A stretch of 64,000 bases of DNA from assembly GCF_036373705.1 (NCBI RefSeq), contig NC_089863.1:5701357-5765356 (forward strand), written 5' to 3'. This document shows positions 49,637 through 61,709 of the stretch, piece after piece (positions within the stretch are counted from its first letter, which is position 1; the number at the start of each line of letters is the position of its first letter). The notes under the pieces were generated by a model. The model made no database searches. It saw only the letters and a program-made list of their open reading frames with translations, and had not been told where the DNA came from. This DNA comes from Amia ocellicauda (Eukaryota > Chordata > Actinopteri > Amiiformes > Amiidae). A program made the position numbers and the translations under genes.

Positions 49637-50873
49637 ATATTGATATATATACATACATACAGTTAGGTCCATAACTGGGTAGATGAGCAGCGGAGGACAC
49701 CGTGGGCACACTGGCCTGGTCTGGCTACCCAAGTAGGGGTACTGATGCGGAGGTTCCTAGGGGCAGCCATGGGGGAAGAGCATTGGCAGGTAGCGGTCCT
49801 CAGGCCACTGCAGGAGGAGCTGCTGACGTGGCACCAGTGCATCACAAAGACAGTGCAACACCACCACTAGGGTTTCTACAGGGCCAGTGCCGATGAGATG
49901 TGGAAGACTTCTGCCGACTGGCCAGGAATTGAGAGGAAGGGATTGTGACTGGGTAGCTGAGTTGGCGTGAAGCAGAGAGTGTGTGCCAATGCTATGCGGG
50001 AGCGAGCGCCTGTGTGATAGAGAGCAGAATAGAGTGAGATAGGGAGTTAAGTGTAATTGTTTGGGCGTGGGTCTCAGCCGATAGGGGCCTTTTAGATTGT
50101 GTTTTTTAAGGCCAATAAACCTTCCTGACGTTGCTTTATACTTGTTGTCTGCTAAAGGAAAAAGACCCCCGCTTGCTACAATACTTTTGTTTGTTAACTT
50201 TCGAACTTTGGATTCACTTGACAATAGTACGTCCACCTGCTTCCGCAGTCAGTGCACCAGTCACAATCATAGATTTTATAGATTTGCTTTAACCCTGGCC
50301 AGTAGGAATTCGACCTGCCCACATCAAACATCTGCGTCTCTCTGCCCCCGCCCCTCCCCCAAGGCATCGCAGGCTGGCAGGCAGCACAGACACAAGGCTG
50401 CGCGCACACAAGAGCAAACCCACAAGCAGTGACCACATAGATACAGAATACTTTGTAAAAAATAATCCCAACGCTGGACGGGCCCCTTCGCTGGCTGGGG
50501 CCCCGGGACTCGAGCCCTGGTAAGCCCTTGCAATAAGTAAGCCTGACTACACCTATACTTAAGAATTAAACCGGCTCATCGTTATTGAAAGCGAAGAAAA
50601 TGTGAACAATCTTCTGTTTTTCACTTCTGACAGATTACATACAAATTTAAATACATTCGCTACATCATGAATGAACCAACTGGCAATATATTGTCTTTGA
50701 AATGAACTTTACACCATTCCGCGATACAGCGAATAAAAAGCCTATCATTGAACTTTTATAACGTATATTTTGAAAACAACCACAGTCATACATACAACCT
50801 GCTACTTGAGAAACATAAATATTCTACTTTTCAGTACATCTAAACATTTGAATAAGTCGTGAAGTGAACTTAC

Positions 50874-51107
50874 TTTAAGCGCACTCTTCGGTCTGAAGTC
50901 ATCTGAGGAGCCTTTTCTCAAAGTGGTCTGAAGGAAGAGCACTCGAGCGCTTTCAAATAATGAATCTGGGAACATCTGTGACAGTATCAAACACGTGTTT
51001 AATGATTTATTATCCATTATTCGAGTTGCATACTGCAACTTCGGAGTCCTATACGACAAGGTCAGTGTGGAACCGTGTATGCATGTCGTTATCCATCCAA
51101 CACAAAA
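50874..51107 (-). other. Exon-like open frame (unit 10)
   Basis: Same frame and donor as in unit 1. Confidence 0.3.
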
Positions 51108-51268
51108 CTATAATCGTGACTTTTGATCTTTAAAAAACATTGCTCGTGCCACTTTCCTTATGAATACGTTAATAAATAATCGAAGTCTTGTGGAGCTTAC
51201 ATCAGTTCATAATGACACAATCTGTTCCATATTTTGGATCTTTCTATCTCACGAGCAAAGTCACCGCT

Positions 51269-51340
51269 TCCCTGGTGGTCTAGTGGTTAGGATTCGGCGC
51301 TCTCACCGCCGCGGCCCGGGTTCGACTCCCGGTCAGGGAA
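51269..51340 (+). tRNA. tRNA-Glu-CTC: tRNA-Glu (CTC), unit 10
   Basis: One change, T to C at T-loop position 59 (TTCGACT), which leaves the B box acceptable. Interrupted T-run follows. Confidence 0.95.
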
Positions 51341-51984
51341 CTCGCTCTTTCCCACCCCTTCCATAAACGAATGGAAAATCAATAAATCAAATCTATTCAC
51401 GCTAAGTAGAGTGCATGTTATCAAATATGTATTTCCTGACTTCCCGTTTCAATCCTTGTAATGAGGGTGGGAGGTGCTGTATTGTGAGAAGAAGGGCCAT
51501 GTGCGCTGCTTGCAAAATGCAGGATGCGAAGGTAGCACATTACAAAGGATTGAGGGAGAGAGACGATACTGCATTTCATAATACATCTTGAGACAGGTGT
51601 GAATTCTCACACTGTCAGAGAGTTGGCGCTGTCTTGGAAATATTACAGTGGTGGGTCCAAGGAGACACTTTTGTAAGTCAATCTTATTTGCACGCTTGTA
51701 TTATTTCATGCTAATTTGTCTTTGAGTGACCATCTAGGGAGGCATGTAAGAAATGCTGGAAATAAACTCATTCATGAACGGAAAAGATGTTCAGTTAAAC
51801 TTCCGCAGTTTATTGTTAACCTATTTCTTGCTTTAATTTACTAATGTGATCTTTATAAGTGACATGGGAATCGAGAATTAGTCAAAGGTATTGAAGAGGT
51901 TACTACTGTAATTTGTGAGTTGTTGATTACTATAGAGGGAGGGCTGGAAGACTTAAGGGGATCTAAAATATACATTCTTTTTTT

Positions 51985-52379
51985 GTTTTGATTAGAGAAA
52001 CATTGGTTTGAGCACCAGTTGAGCTTAAAACGTTTGAATTTAGGAGGAGATTAAGGTTAACCATCAACGGCTTTAAGGAAATCCCTGGTTTTGTTGTCCG
52101 TGAGAGCTGTTTGTATGTGTTCAGTTAGCAGTAAAGTGGCTGATGCAAGACGATCTTTTTGTGCAAAAGACAAACTGATTTTCAGATTCTGATTCTGAGA
52201 TTCTAAATAAAAAACTGGCCAGTAAGTATTTTTCCAAATATTTTTTAGAACAGGTACAATGCTGATGGGTCTGTAGTTCGAAATGTGTTCTTTAATCAGA
52301 TGGGGGTGATCAAGCCTTTCTTACAAATGGGATGAGTGTTATTTAAGATGCAAAGATTAGTAATGTGATGAATAATATT
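51985..52379 (-). mobile_element. LINE reverse-transcriptase fragment (unit 11)
   Basis: Same fragment; consensus within the motifs. Confidence 0.75.
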
Positions 52380-53092
52380 TTATACACATCTGTTGCGTGA
52401 AGAATGCTGACCAGCACCAGTCTACTCAAACACTCCAATATCAGCAACAAACTTAGGTTATGTTATGTTCATTATTATGCAGGAGGTAAACCATCTGGTA
52501 TTTGAATGAGATGTAATCACTTCCAATAGATAAGACTGTAACCTGTCTATCTGAAGATGCAAAAAGGCTTCTCCAAACTCACATGTATATTTATCTATAA
52601 TCTATATTTATGTTTTATGGAATAAACTTGTTACTTCTTCATCGCTGTATCCTGGGATTTACTAAAACCACTACAGATATAAAGAGCGATAATAATCTTG
52701 AATTCAATAAACATGATCCAGTGATTGTGCAGCTCTTGACTGCAGGTCTCTGCGCATACAGGGTGTTTAATGAGTCGCTGAATCGGCGCTGCTGTTGAAA
52801 CCGAGACAGTCGATACCATCCCACACAGAGATCACCAGACCAGCCCACCTGCTCACTGATTGGGTTAGGAAGAACCGTCACTCAAAACTACTCGACCAAT
52901 GGAGACCCATGATCCACGCCTCCCTGTAAATCCCACCCTCACGACAAAACAGCGCCAAAACTCGTAAACGAAAGAAAAAAAATCGAAAGCAAAGAAACTG
53001 GCGACGAAAACAAAAAATGCAGCATCACAAGCAAAGACGAGGGCTGCAGGCCAGTCTTGATAAAGTTTTTTTTTTTTTTGATTTCAATACAT

Positions 53093-53572
53093 TTATTTGT
53101 TTTCAATTCTATAAATGTTGCATTCGATTTTTTAATTTTTGATCTCAAAATCAATTTTTTGACTAGAGGCAGAGGAGGGTCGTGGTTTGGAGGAGGTGCG
53201 ACGGCGAGGGCTGACTACCGGAGTACTGGCAGGACCAGCACTGAAGGGTGCTGCTATCTCTGAAGCTCCAAAGTCAGCCAGCTCCTCAACCAGCCGCTCC
53301 CTGAAGGCCAACTGTGTGAGATGCGCCAGCCCTTTCACCTTGGTCAGGTGCTGGTGCAGGATGAAGGAGTTGACGACAGCAGTGTCCACAAAGTGGTAAA
53401 AGAGGGTCTTGTACCACTTCATGGTCTTCTGCAGGACATGGCAGTAGCCGACCAGAGCATCGGACAGGTCGACGCCCCCAATTCCAGCAGTGTAGTCCTT
53501 CACGGCACAAGGGATGGGGACATCTTTCCGTATCCAAGCTCCATTCTCCTTCACTCGGCGATTGGCAAAGTC
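53093..53572 (-). pseudogene. piggyBac transposase fragment (copy 11a)
   Basis: Open type A copy. A T to A change in the AT-rich 3' part ends the frame 13 codons early (near 53132), outside the recognisable domain. Confidence 0.83.
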
Positions 53573-54186
53573 ATATAGATATTAATTCATACATACAGTT
53601 AGGTCCATAACTGGGTAGATGAGTAGTGGAGGACACCGTGAGCACACTGGCCTGGTCTGGCTACCCAAGTAGGGGTACTGATGCAGAGGTTCCTAGGGGC
53701 AGCCATGGGGGAGGAGCAATGGCAGGTAGCGGTCCTCAGGCCACTGCAGGAGGAGCTGCTGACGTGGCACCAGTGGATCACAAAGACAGTGCAACACCTC
53801 CACTAGGGTTTCTACAGGGCCAGTGCCGATGAGATGTGGAAGACTTCTGCCGACTGGCAGATGCAAGACGCTGAATCGGCGCTGCTGTTGAAACCGAGAC
53901 AGTCGATACCATCCCACACAGAGATCACCAGACCAGCCCACCTGCTCACAGATTGGGTTAGGAAGAACCGTCAATCAAAACTACTGGACCAATGGAGAGC
54001 CGAGATCCACGCCTCCCTGTAAATCCCACCCTCACGACAAAACAGCGCCAAAACTCGTAAACGAAAGAAAAAAATCAAAAGCAAAGAAACGGGCGACAAA
54101 AACAAAATTGCAGCATCGCAAGCAAAGACGGGGGCTGCAGGCCAGTTTTGATAAAGTTTTTTTTTTTTTTTTTGCTTTCCATACAT

Positions 54187-54666
54187 TTATTTGTTTTCAA
54201 TTCTATAAATGTTGCATTCGATTTTTTTATTTTTGATCTCAAAATCAATTTTTTGACTAGAGGCAGAGGAGGGTCGTGGTTTGGAGGAGGTGCGACGGCG
54301 AGGGCTGACTACCGGAGTACTGGCAGGACCAGCACTGAAGGGTGCTGCTATCTCTGAAGCTCCAAAGTCAGCCAGCTCCTCAACCAGCCGCTCCCTGAAG
54401 GCCAACTGTGTGAGATGCGCCAGCCCTTTCACCTTGGTCAGGTGCTGGTGCAGGATGAAGGAGTTGACGACAGCAGTGTCCACAAAGTGGTAAAAGAGGG
54501 TCTTGTACCACTTCATGGTCTTCTGCAGGACATGGCAGTAGCCAAGCAGAGCATCGGACAGGTCGACGCCCCCAATTCCAGCAGTGTAGTCCTTCACGGC
54601 ACAAGGGATGGGGACATCCTTCCGTATCCAAGCTCCATTCTCCTTCACTCGGCGATTGGCAAAGTC
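54187..54666 (-). pseudogene. piggyBac transposase fragment (copy 11b)
   Basis: Open type B copy, same protein as copy 3b. Private changes sit beside the A-tract (GCTTTCCATAC) and in the spacer before it. Confidence 0.83.
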
Positions 54667-55903
54667 ATATAGATATATATACATACATACAGTTAGGTCC
54701 ATAACTGGGTAGATGAGCAGCGGAGGACACCGTGGGCACACTGGCCTGGTCTGGCTACCCAAGTAGGGGTACTGATGCGGAGGTTCCTAGGGGCAGCCAT
54801 GGGGGAAGAGCATTGGCAGGTAGCGGTCCTCAGGCCACTGCAGGAGGAGCTGCTGACGTGGCACCAGTGCATCACAAAGACAGTGCAACACCACCACTAG
54901 GGTTTCTACAGGGCCAGTGCCGATGAGATGTGGAAGACTTCTGCCGACTGGCCAGGAATTGAGAGGAAGGGATTGTGACTGGGTAGCTGAGTTGGCGTGA
55001 AGCAGAGAGTGTGTGCCAATGCTATGCGGGAGCGAGCGCCTGTGTGATAGAGAGCAGAATAGAGTGAGATAGGGAGTTAAGTGTAATTGTTTGGGCGTGG
55101 GTCTCAGCCGATAGGGGCCTTTTAGATTGTGTTTTTTAAGGCCAATAAACCTTCCTGACGTTGCTTTATACTTGTTGTCTGCTAAAGGAAAAAGACCCCC
55201 GCTTGCTACAATACTTTTGTTTGTTAACTTTCGAACTTTGGATTCACTTGACAATAGTACGTCCACCTGCTTCCGCAGTCAGTGCACCAGTCACAATCAT
55301 AGATTTTATAGATTTGCTTTAACCCTGGCCAGTAGGAATTCGACCTGCCCACATCAAACATCTGCGTCTCTCTGCCCCCGCCCCTCCCCCAAGGCATCGC
55401 AGGCTGGCAGGCAGCACAGACACAAGGCTGCACGCACACAAGAGCAAACCCACAAGCAGTGACCACATAGATACAGAATACTTTGTAAAAAATAATCCCA
55501 ACGCTGGACGGGCCCCTTCGCTGGCTGGGGCCCCGGGACTCGAGCCCTGGTAAGCCCTTGCAATAAGTAAGCCTGACTACACCTATACTTAAGAATTAAA
55601 CCGGCTCATCGTTATTGAAAGCGAAGAAAATGTGAACAATCTTCTGTTTTTCACTTCTGACAGATTACATACAAATTTAAATACATTCGCTACATCATGA
55701 ATGAACCAACTGGCAATATATTGTCTTTGAAATGAACTTTACACCATTCCGCGATACAGCGAATAAAAAGCCTATCATTGAACTTTTATAACGTATATTT
55801 TGAAAACAACCACAGTCATACATACAACCTGCTACTTGAGAAACATAAATATTCTACTTTTCAGTACATCTAAACATTTGAATAAGTCGTGAAGTGAACT
55901 TAC

Positions 55904-56137
55904 TTTAAGCGCACTCTTCGGTCTGAAGTCATCTGAGGAGCCTTTTCTCAAAGTGGTCTGAAGGAAGAGCACTCGAGCGCTTTCAAATAATGAATCTGGG
56001 AACATCTGTGACAGTATCAAACACGTGTTTAATGATTTATTATCCATTATTCGAGTTGCATACTGCAACTTCGGAGTCCTATACGACAAGGTCAGTGTGG
56101 AACCGTGTATGCATGTCGTTATACATCCAACACAAAA
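55904..56137 (-). other. Exon-like open frame (unit 11)
   Basis: Same frame and donor. A G to T change on the minus strand near its start (plus GTTATACATCC) is shared with unit 12. Confidence 0.3.
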
Positions 56138-56298
56138 CTATAATCGTGACTTTTGATCTTTAAAAAACATTGCTCGTGCCACTTTCCTTATGAATACGTT
56201 AATAAATAATCGAAGTCTTGTGGAGCTTACATCAGTTCATAATGACACAATCTGTTCCATATTTTGGATCTTTCTATCTCACGAGCAAAGTCACCGCT

Positions 56299-56370
56299 TC
56301 CCTGGTGGTCTAGTGGTTAGGATTCGGCGCTCTCACTGCCGCGGCCTGGGTTCGACTCCCGGTTGGGGAA
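56299..56370 (+). tRNA. tRNA-Glu-CTC: tRNA-Glu (CTC), unit 11, decaying
   Basis: Five transitions from consensus: C39T, C50T, T59C, C67T and A68G. Each stem change leaves a G-U or U-G pair (31-39, 50-64, 6-67, 5-68), so the cloverleaf can still be drawn but with four weakened pairs. A and B boxes remain. The interrupted T-run follows. Probably becoming a pseudogene. Confidence 0.8.
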
Positions 56371-57014
56371 CTCGCTCTTTCCCACCCCTTCCATAAACGA
56401 ATGGAAAATCAATAAATCAAATCTATTCACGCTAAGTAGAGTGCATGTTATCAAATATGTATTTCCTGACTTCCCGTTTCAATCCTTGTAATGAGGGTGG
56501 GAGGTGCTGTATAGTGAGAAGAAGGGCCATGTGCGCTGCTTGCAAAATGCAGGATGAGAAGGTAGCACATTACAAAGGATTGAGGGAGAGAGACGATACT
56601 GCATTTCATAATACATCTTGAGACAGGTGTGAATTCTCACACTGTCAGAGAGTTGGCGCTGTCTTGGAAATATTACAGTGGTGGGTCCAAGGAGACACTT
56701 TTGTAAGTCAATCTTATTTGCACGCTTGTATTATTTCATGCTAATTTGTCTTTGAGTGACCATCTAGGGAGGCATGTAAGAAATGCTGGAAATAAACTCA
56801 TTCATGAACGGAAAAGATGTTCAGTTAAACTTCCGCAGTTTATTGTTAACCTATTTCTTGCTTTAATTTACTAATGTGATATTTATAAGTGACATGGGAA
56901 TCGAGAATTAGTCAAAGGTATTGAAGAGGTTACTACTGTAATTTGTGAGTTGTTGATTACTATAGAGGGAGGGCTGGAAGACTTAAGGGGATCTAAAATA
57001 TACATTCTTTTTTT

Positions 57015-57409
57015 GTTTTGATTAGAGAAACATTGGTTTGAGCACCAGTTGAGCTTAAAACGTTTGAATTTAGGAGGAGATTAAGGTTAACCATCAACGG
57101 CTTTAAGGAAATCCCTGGTTTTGTTGTCCGTGAGAGCTGTTTGTATGTGTTCAGTTAGCAGTAAAGTGGCTGATGCAAGACGATCTTTTTGTGCAAAAGA
57201 CAAACTGATTTTCAGATTCTGATTCTGAGATTCTAAATAAAAAACTGGCCAGTAAGTATTTTTCCAAATATTTTTTAGAACAGGTACAATGCTGATGGGT
57301 CTGTAGTTCGAAATGTGTTCTTTAATCAGATGGGGGTGATCAAGCCTTTCTTACAAATGGGATGAGTGTTATTTAAGATGCAAAGATTAGTAATGTGATG
57401 AATAATATT
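57015..57409 (-). mobile_element. LINE reverse-transcriptase fragment (unit 12)
   Basis: Same fragment; consensus within the motifs. Confidence 0.75.
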
Positions 57410-58123
57410 TTATACACATCTGTTGCGTGAAGAATGCTGACCAGCACCAGTCTACTCAAACACTCCAATATCAGCAACAAACTTAGGTTATGTTATGTTC
57501 ATTATTATGCAGGAGGTAAACCATCTGGTATTTGAATGAGATGTAATCACTTCCAATAGATAAGACTGTAACCTGTCTATCTAAAGATGCAAAAAGGCTT
57601 CTCCAAACTCACATGTATATTTATCTATAATCTATATTTATGTTTTATGGAATAAACTTGTTACTTCTTCATCGCTGTATCCTGGGATTTACTAAAACCA
57701 CTACAGATATAAAGAGCGATAATAATCTTGAATTCAATAAACATGATCCAGTGATTGTGCAGCTCTTGACTGCAGGTCTCTGCGCATACAGGGTGTTTAA
57801 TGAGTCGCTGAATCGGCGCTGCTGTTGAAACCGAGACAGTCGATACCATCCCACACAGAGATCACCAGACCAGCCCACCTGCTCACTGATTGGGTTAGGA
57901 AGAACCGTCACTCAAAACTACTGGACCAATGGAGAGCCGAGATCCACGCCTCCCTGTAAATCCCACCCTCACGACAAAACAGCGCCAAAACTCGTAAACG
58001 AAAGAAAAAAATCAAAAGCAAAGAAACGGGCGACGAAAACAAAATTGCAGCATCGCAAGCAAAGACGGGGGCTGCAGGCCAGTTTTGATAAAGTTTTTTT
58101 TTTTTTTTTTGCTTTCGATACAT

Positions 58124-58603
58124 TTATTTGTTTTCAATTCTATAAATGTTGCATTCAATTTTTTTATTTTTGATCTCAAAATCAATTTTTTGACTAGAGG
58201 CAGAGGAGGGTCGTGGTTTGGAGGAGGTGCGACGGCGAGGGCTGACTACCGGAGTACTGGCAGGACCAGCACTGAAGGGTGCTGCTATCTCTGAAGCTCC
58301 AAAGTCAGCCAGCTCCTCAACCAGCCGCTCCCTGAAGGCCAACTGTGTGAGATGCGCCAGCCCTTTCACCTTGGTCAGGTGCTGGTGCAGGATGAAGGAG
58401 TTGACGACAGCAGTGTCCACAAAGTGGTAAAAGAGGGTCTTCTACCACTTCATGGTCTTCTGCAGGACATGGCAGTAGCCAAGCAGAGCATCGGACAGGT
58501 CGACGCCCCCAATTCCAGCAGTGTAGTCCTTCACGGCACAAGGGATGGGGACATCCTTCCGTATCCAAGCTCCATTCTCCTTCACTCGGCGATTGGCAAA
58601 GTC
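58124..58603 (-). pseudogene. piggyBac transposase fragment (copy 12, nonsense)
   Basis: Type B copy with the Tyr to TAG change and a private G to A in the AT-rich tail (GCATTCAATTT). Confidence 0.83.
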
Positions 58604-59839
58604 ATATAGATATATATACATACATACAGTTAGGTCCATAACTGGGTAGATGAGCAGCGGAGGACACCGTGGGCACACTGGCCTGGTCTGGCTACCCAAG
58701 TAGGGGTACTGATGCGGAGGTTCCTAGGGGCAGCCATGGGGGAAGAGCATTGGCAGGTAGCGGTCCTCAGGCCACTGCAGGAGGAGCTGCTGACGTGGCA
58801 CAGTGCATCACAAAGACAGTGCAACACCACCACTAGGGTTTCTACAGGGCCAGTGCCGATGAGATGTGGAAGACTTCTGCCGACTGGCAAGGAATTGAGA
58901 GGAAGGGATTGTGACTGGGTAGCTGAGTTGGCGTGAAGCAGAGAGTGTGTGCCAATGCTATGCGGGAGCGAGCGCCTGTGTGATAGAGAGCAGAATAGAG
59001 TGAGATAGGGAGTTAAGTGTAATTGTTTGGGCGTGGGTCTCAGCCGATAGGGGCCTTTTAGATTGTGTTTTTTAAGGCCAATAAACCTTCCTGACGTTGC
59101 TTTATACTTGTTGTCTGCTAAAGGAAAAAGACCCCCGCTTGCTACAATACTTTTGTTTGTTAACTTTCGAACTTTGGATTCACTTGACAATAGTACGTCC
59201 ACCTGCTTCCGCAGTCAGTGCACCAGTCACAATCATAGATTTTATAGATTTGCTTTAACCCTGGCCAGTAGGAATTCGACCTGCCCACATCAAACATCTG
59301 CGTCTCTCTGCCCCCGCCCCTCCCCCAAGGCATCGCAGGCTGGCAGGCAGCACAGACACAAGGCTGCGCGCACACAAGAGCAAACCCACAAGCAGTGACC
59401 ACATAGATACAGAATACTTTGTAAAAAATAATCCCAACGCTGGACGGGCCCCTTCGCTGGCTGGGGCCCCGGGACTCGAGCCCTGGTAAGCCCTTGCAAT
59501 AAGTAAGCCTGACTACACCTATACTTAAGAATTAAACCGGCTCATCGTTATTGAAAGCGAAGAAAATGTGAACAATCTTCTGTTTTTCACTTCTGACAGA
59601 TTACATACAAATTTAAATACATTCGCTACATCATGAATGAACCAACTGGCAATATATTGTCTTTGAAATGAACTTTACACCATTCCGCGATACAGCGAAT
59701 AAAAAGCCTATCATTGAACTTTTATAACGTATATTTTGAAAACAACCACAGTCATACATACAACCTGCTACTTGAGAAACATAAATATTCTACTTTTCAG
59801 TACATCTAAACATTTGAATAAGTCGTGAAGTGAACTTAC

Positions 59840-60073
59840 TTTAAGCGCACTCTTCGGTCTGAAGTCATCTGAGGAGCCTTTTCTCAAAGTGGTCTGAAGG
59901 AAGAGCACTCGAGCGCTTTCAAATAATGAATCTGGGAACATCTGTGACAGTATCAAACACGTGTTTAATGATTTATTATCCATTATTCGAGTTGCATACT
60001 GCAACTTCGGAGTCCTATACGACAAGGTCAGTGTGGAACCGTGTATGCATGTCGTTATACATCCAACACAAAA
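59840..60073 (-). other. Exon-like open frame (unit 12)
   Basis: Same frame and donor, with the unit 11 GTTATACATCC variant. Confidence 0.3.
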
Positions 60074-60234
60074 CTATAATCGTGACTTTTGATCTTTAAA
60101 AAACATTGCTCGTGCCACTTTCCTTATGAATACGTTAATAAATAATCGAAGTCTTGTGGAGCTTACATCAGTTCATAATGACACAATCTGTTCCATATTT
60201 TGGATCTTTCTATCTCACGAGCAAAGTCACCGCT

Positions 60235-60306
60235 TCCCTGGTGGTCTAGTGGTTAGGATTCGGCGCTCTCACCGCCGCGGCCCGGGTTCGACTCCCGGTC
60301 AGGGAA
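60235..60306 (+). tRNA. tRNA-Glu-CTC: tRNA-Glu (CTC), unit 12
   Basis: T59C only, as in units 10 and 11. Interrupted T-run follows. Confidence 0.95.
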
Positions 60307-60944
60307 CTCGCTCTTTCCCGCCCCTTCCATAAGCGAATGGAAAATCAATAAATCAAATCTATTCACGCTAAGTAGAGTGCATGTTATCAAATATGTATTT
60401 CCTGACTTCCCGTTTCAATCCTTGTAATGAGGGTGGGAGGTGCTGTATTGTGAGAAGAAGGGCCATGTGCGCTGCTTGCAAAATGCAGGATGCGAAGGTA
60501 GCACATTACAAAGGATTGAGGGAGAGAGACGATACTGCATTTCATAATACATCTTGATTACACACTGTCAGAGAGTTGGTGCTGTCTTGGAAATATTACA
60601 GTGGTGGGTCCAAGGAGACACTTTTGTAAGTCAATCTTATTTGCACGCTTGTATTATTTCCTGACGGCTGCTAATTTGTCTTTGAGTGACCATCTAGGGA
60701 GGCATGTAAGAAATGCTGGAAATAAACTCATTCATGAACGGAAAAGATGTTCAGTTAAACTTCCGCAGTTTATTGTTAACCTATTTCTTGCTTTAATTTA
60801 CTAATGTGATCTTTATAAGTGACATGGGAATCGAGAATTAGTCAAAGGTATTGAAGAGGTTACTACTGTAATTTGTGAGTTGTTGATTACTATAGAGGGA
60901 GGGCTGGAAGACTTAAGGGGATGTAAAATATACATTCTTTTTTT

Positions 60945-61085
60945 GTTTTGATTAGAGAAACATTGGTTTGAGCACCAGTTGAGCTTAAAACGTTTGAATT
61001 TAGGAGGAGATTAAGGTTAACCATCAACGGCTTTAAGGAAATCCCTGGTTTTGTTGTCCGTGAGAGCTGTTTGTATGTGTTCAGT
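60945..61085 (-). mobile_element. LINE reverse-transcriptase fragment, truncated (unit 13)
   Basis: Only the FLKAVD side remains. NYRPIS and PICKKG were removed by the deletion whose joint is at 61085-61087. Confidence 0.75.
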
Positions 61086-61229
61086 GAGCGCCAAAACTCG
61101 TAAACGAAAGAAAAAAATCAAAAGCAAAGAAACGGGCGACGAAAACAAAATTGCAGCATCGCAAGCAAAGACGGGGGCTGCAGGCCAGTTTTGCTAAAGT
61201 TTTTTTTTTTTTTTTTGTTTTCGATACAT

Positions 61230-61709
61230 TTATTTGTTTTCAATTCTATAAATGTTGCATTCGATTTTTTTATTTTTGATCTCAAAATCAATTTTTTGAC
61301 TAGAGGCAGAGGAGGGTCGTGGTTTGGAGGAGGTGCGACGGCGAGGGCTGACTACCGGAGTACTGGCAGGACCAGCACTGAAGGGTGCTGCTATCTCTGA
61401 AGCTCCAAAGTCAGCCAGCTCCTCAACCAGCCGCTCCCTGAAGGCCAACTGTGTGAGATGCGCCAGCCCTTTCACCTTGGTCAGGTGCTGGTGCAGGATG
61501 AAGGAGTTGACGACAGCAGTGTCCACAAAGTGGTAAAAGAGGGTCTTCTACCACTTCATGGTCTTCTGCAGGACATGGCAGTAGCCAAGCAGAGCATCGG
61601 ACAGGTCGACGCCCCCAATTCCAGCAGTGTAGTCCTTCACGGCACAAGGGATGGGGACATCCTTCCGTATCCAAGCTCCATTCTCCTTCACTCGGCGATT
61701 GGCAAAGTC
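61230..61709 (-). pseudogene. piggyBac transposase fragment (copy 13, nonsense)
   Basis: Type B copy with the Tyr to TAG change. The inner repeat is cut at its left by the unit 13 deletion but the transposase part is whole. Confidence 0.83.

Larger units (their letters stand above)
46955..51984 (+). repeat. Tandem unit 10 (two inner copies)
   Basis: 5,030 bp. Inner copies span 47746-49922. The first copy mixes type A markers with the nonsense variant and with the AT-stretch otherwise typical of type B. Confidence 0.97.
51985..57014 (+). repeat. Tandem unit 11 (two inner copies, sister of unit 3)
   Basis: 5,030 bp. Inner copies span 52776-54952. It carries the unit 3 private variants, so units 3 and 11 share a recent ancestor despite lying eight units apart. 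Its tRNA is the most diverged of the array. Confidence 0.97.
57015..60944 (+). repeat. Tandem unit 12 (one inner copy)
   Basis: 3,930 bp. The single inner copy at 57806-58888 enters through the left flank normally joined to type A but is type B within its first 120 bp (GGACCAATGG, GCCGAGATCC). This is an exchange product complementary to unit 6. It shares CATCTTGATTACACAC and ACTGGCAAGG only with unit 13. Confidence 0.97.
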
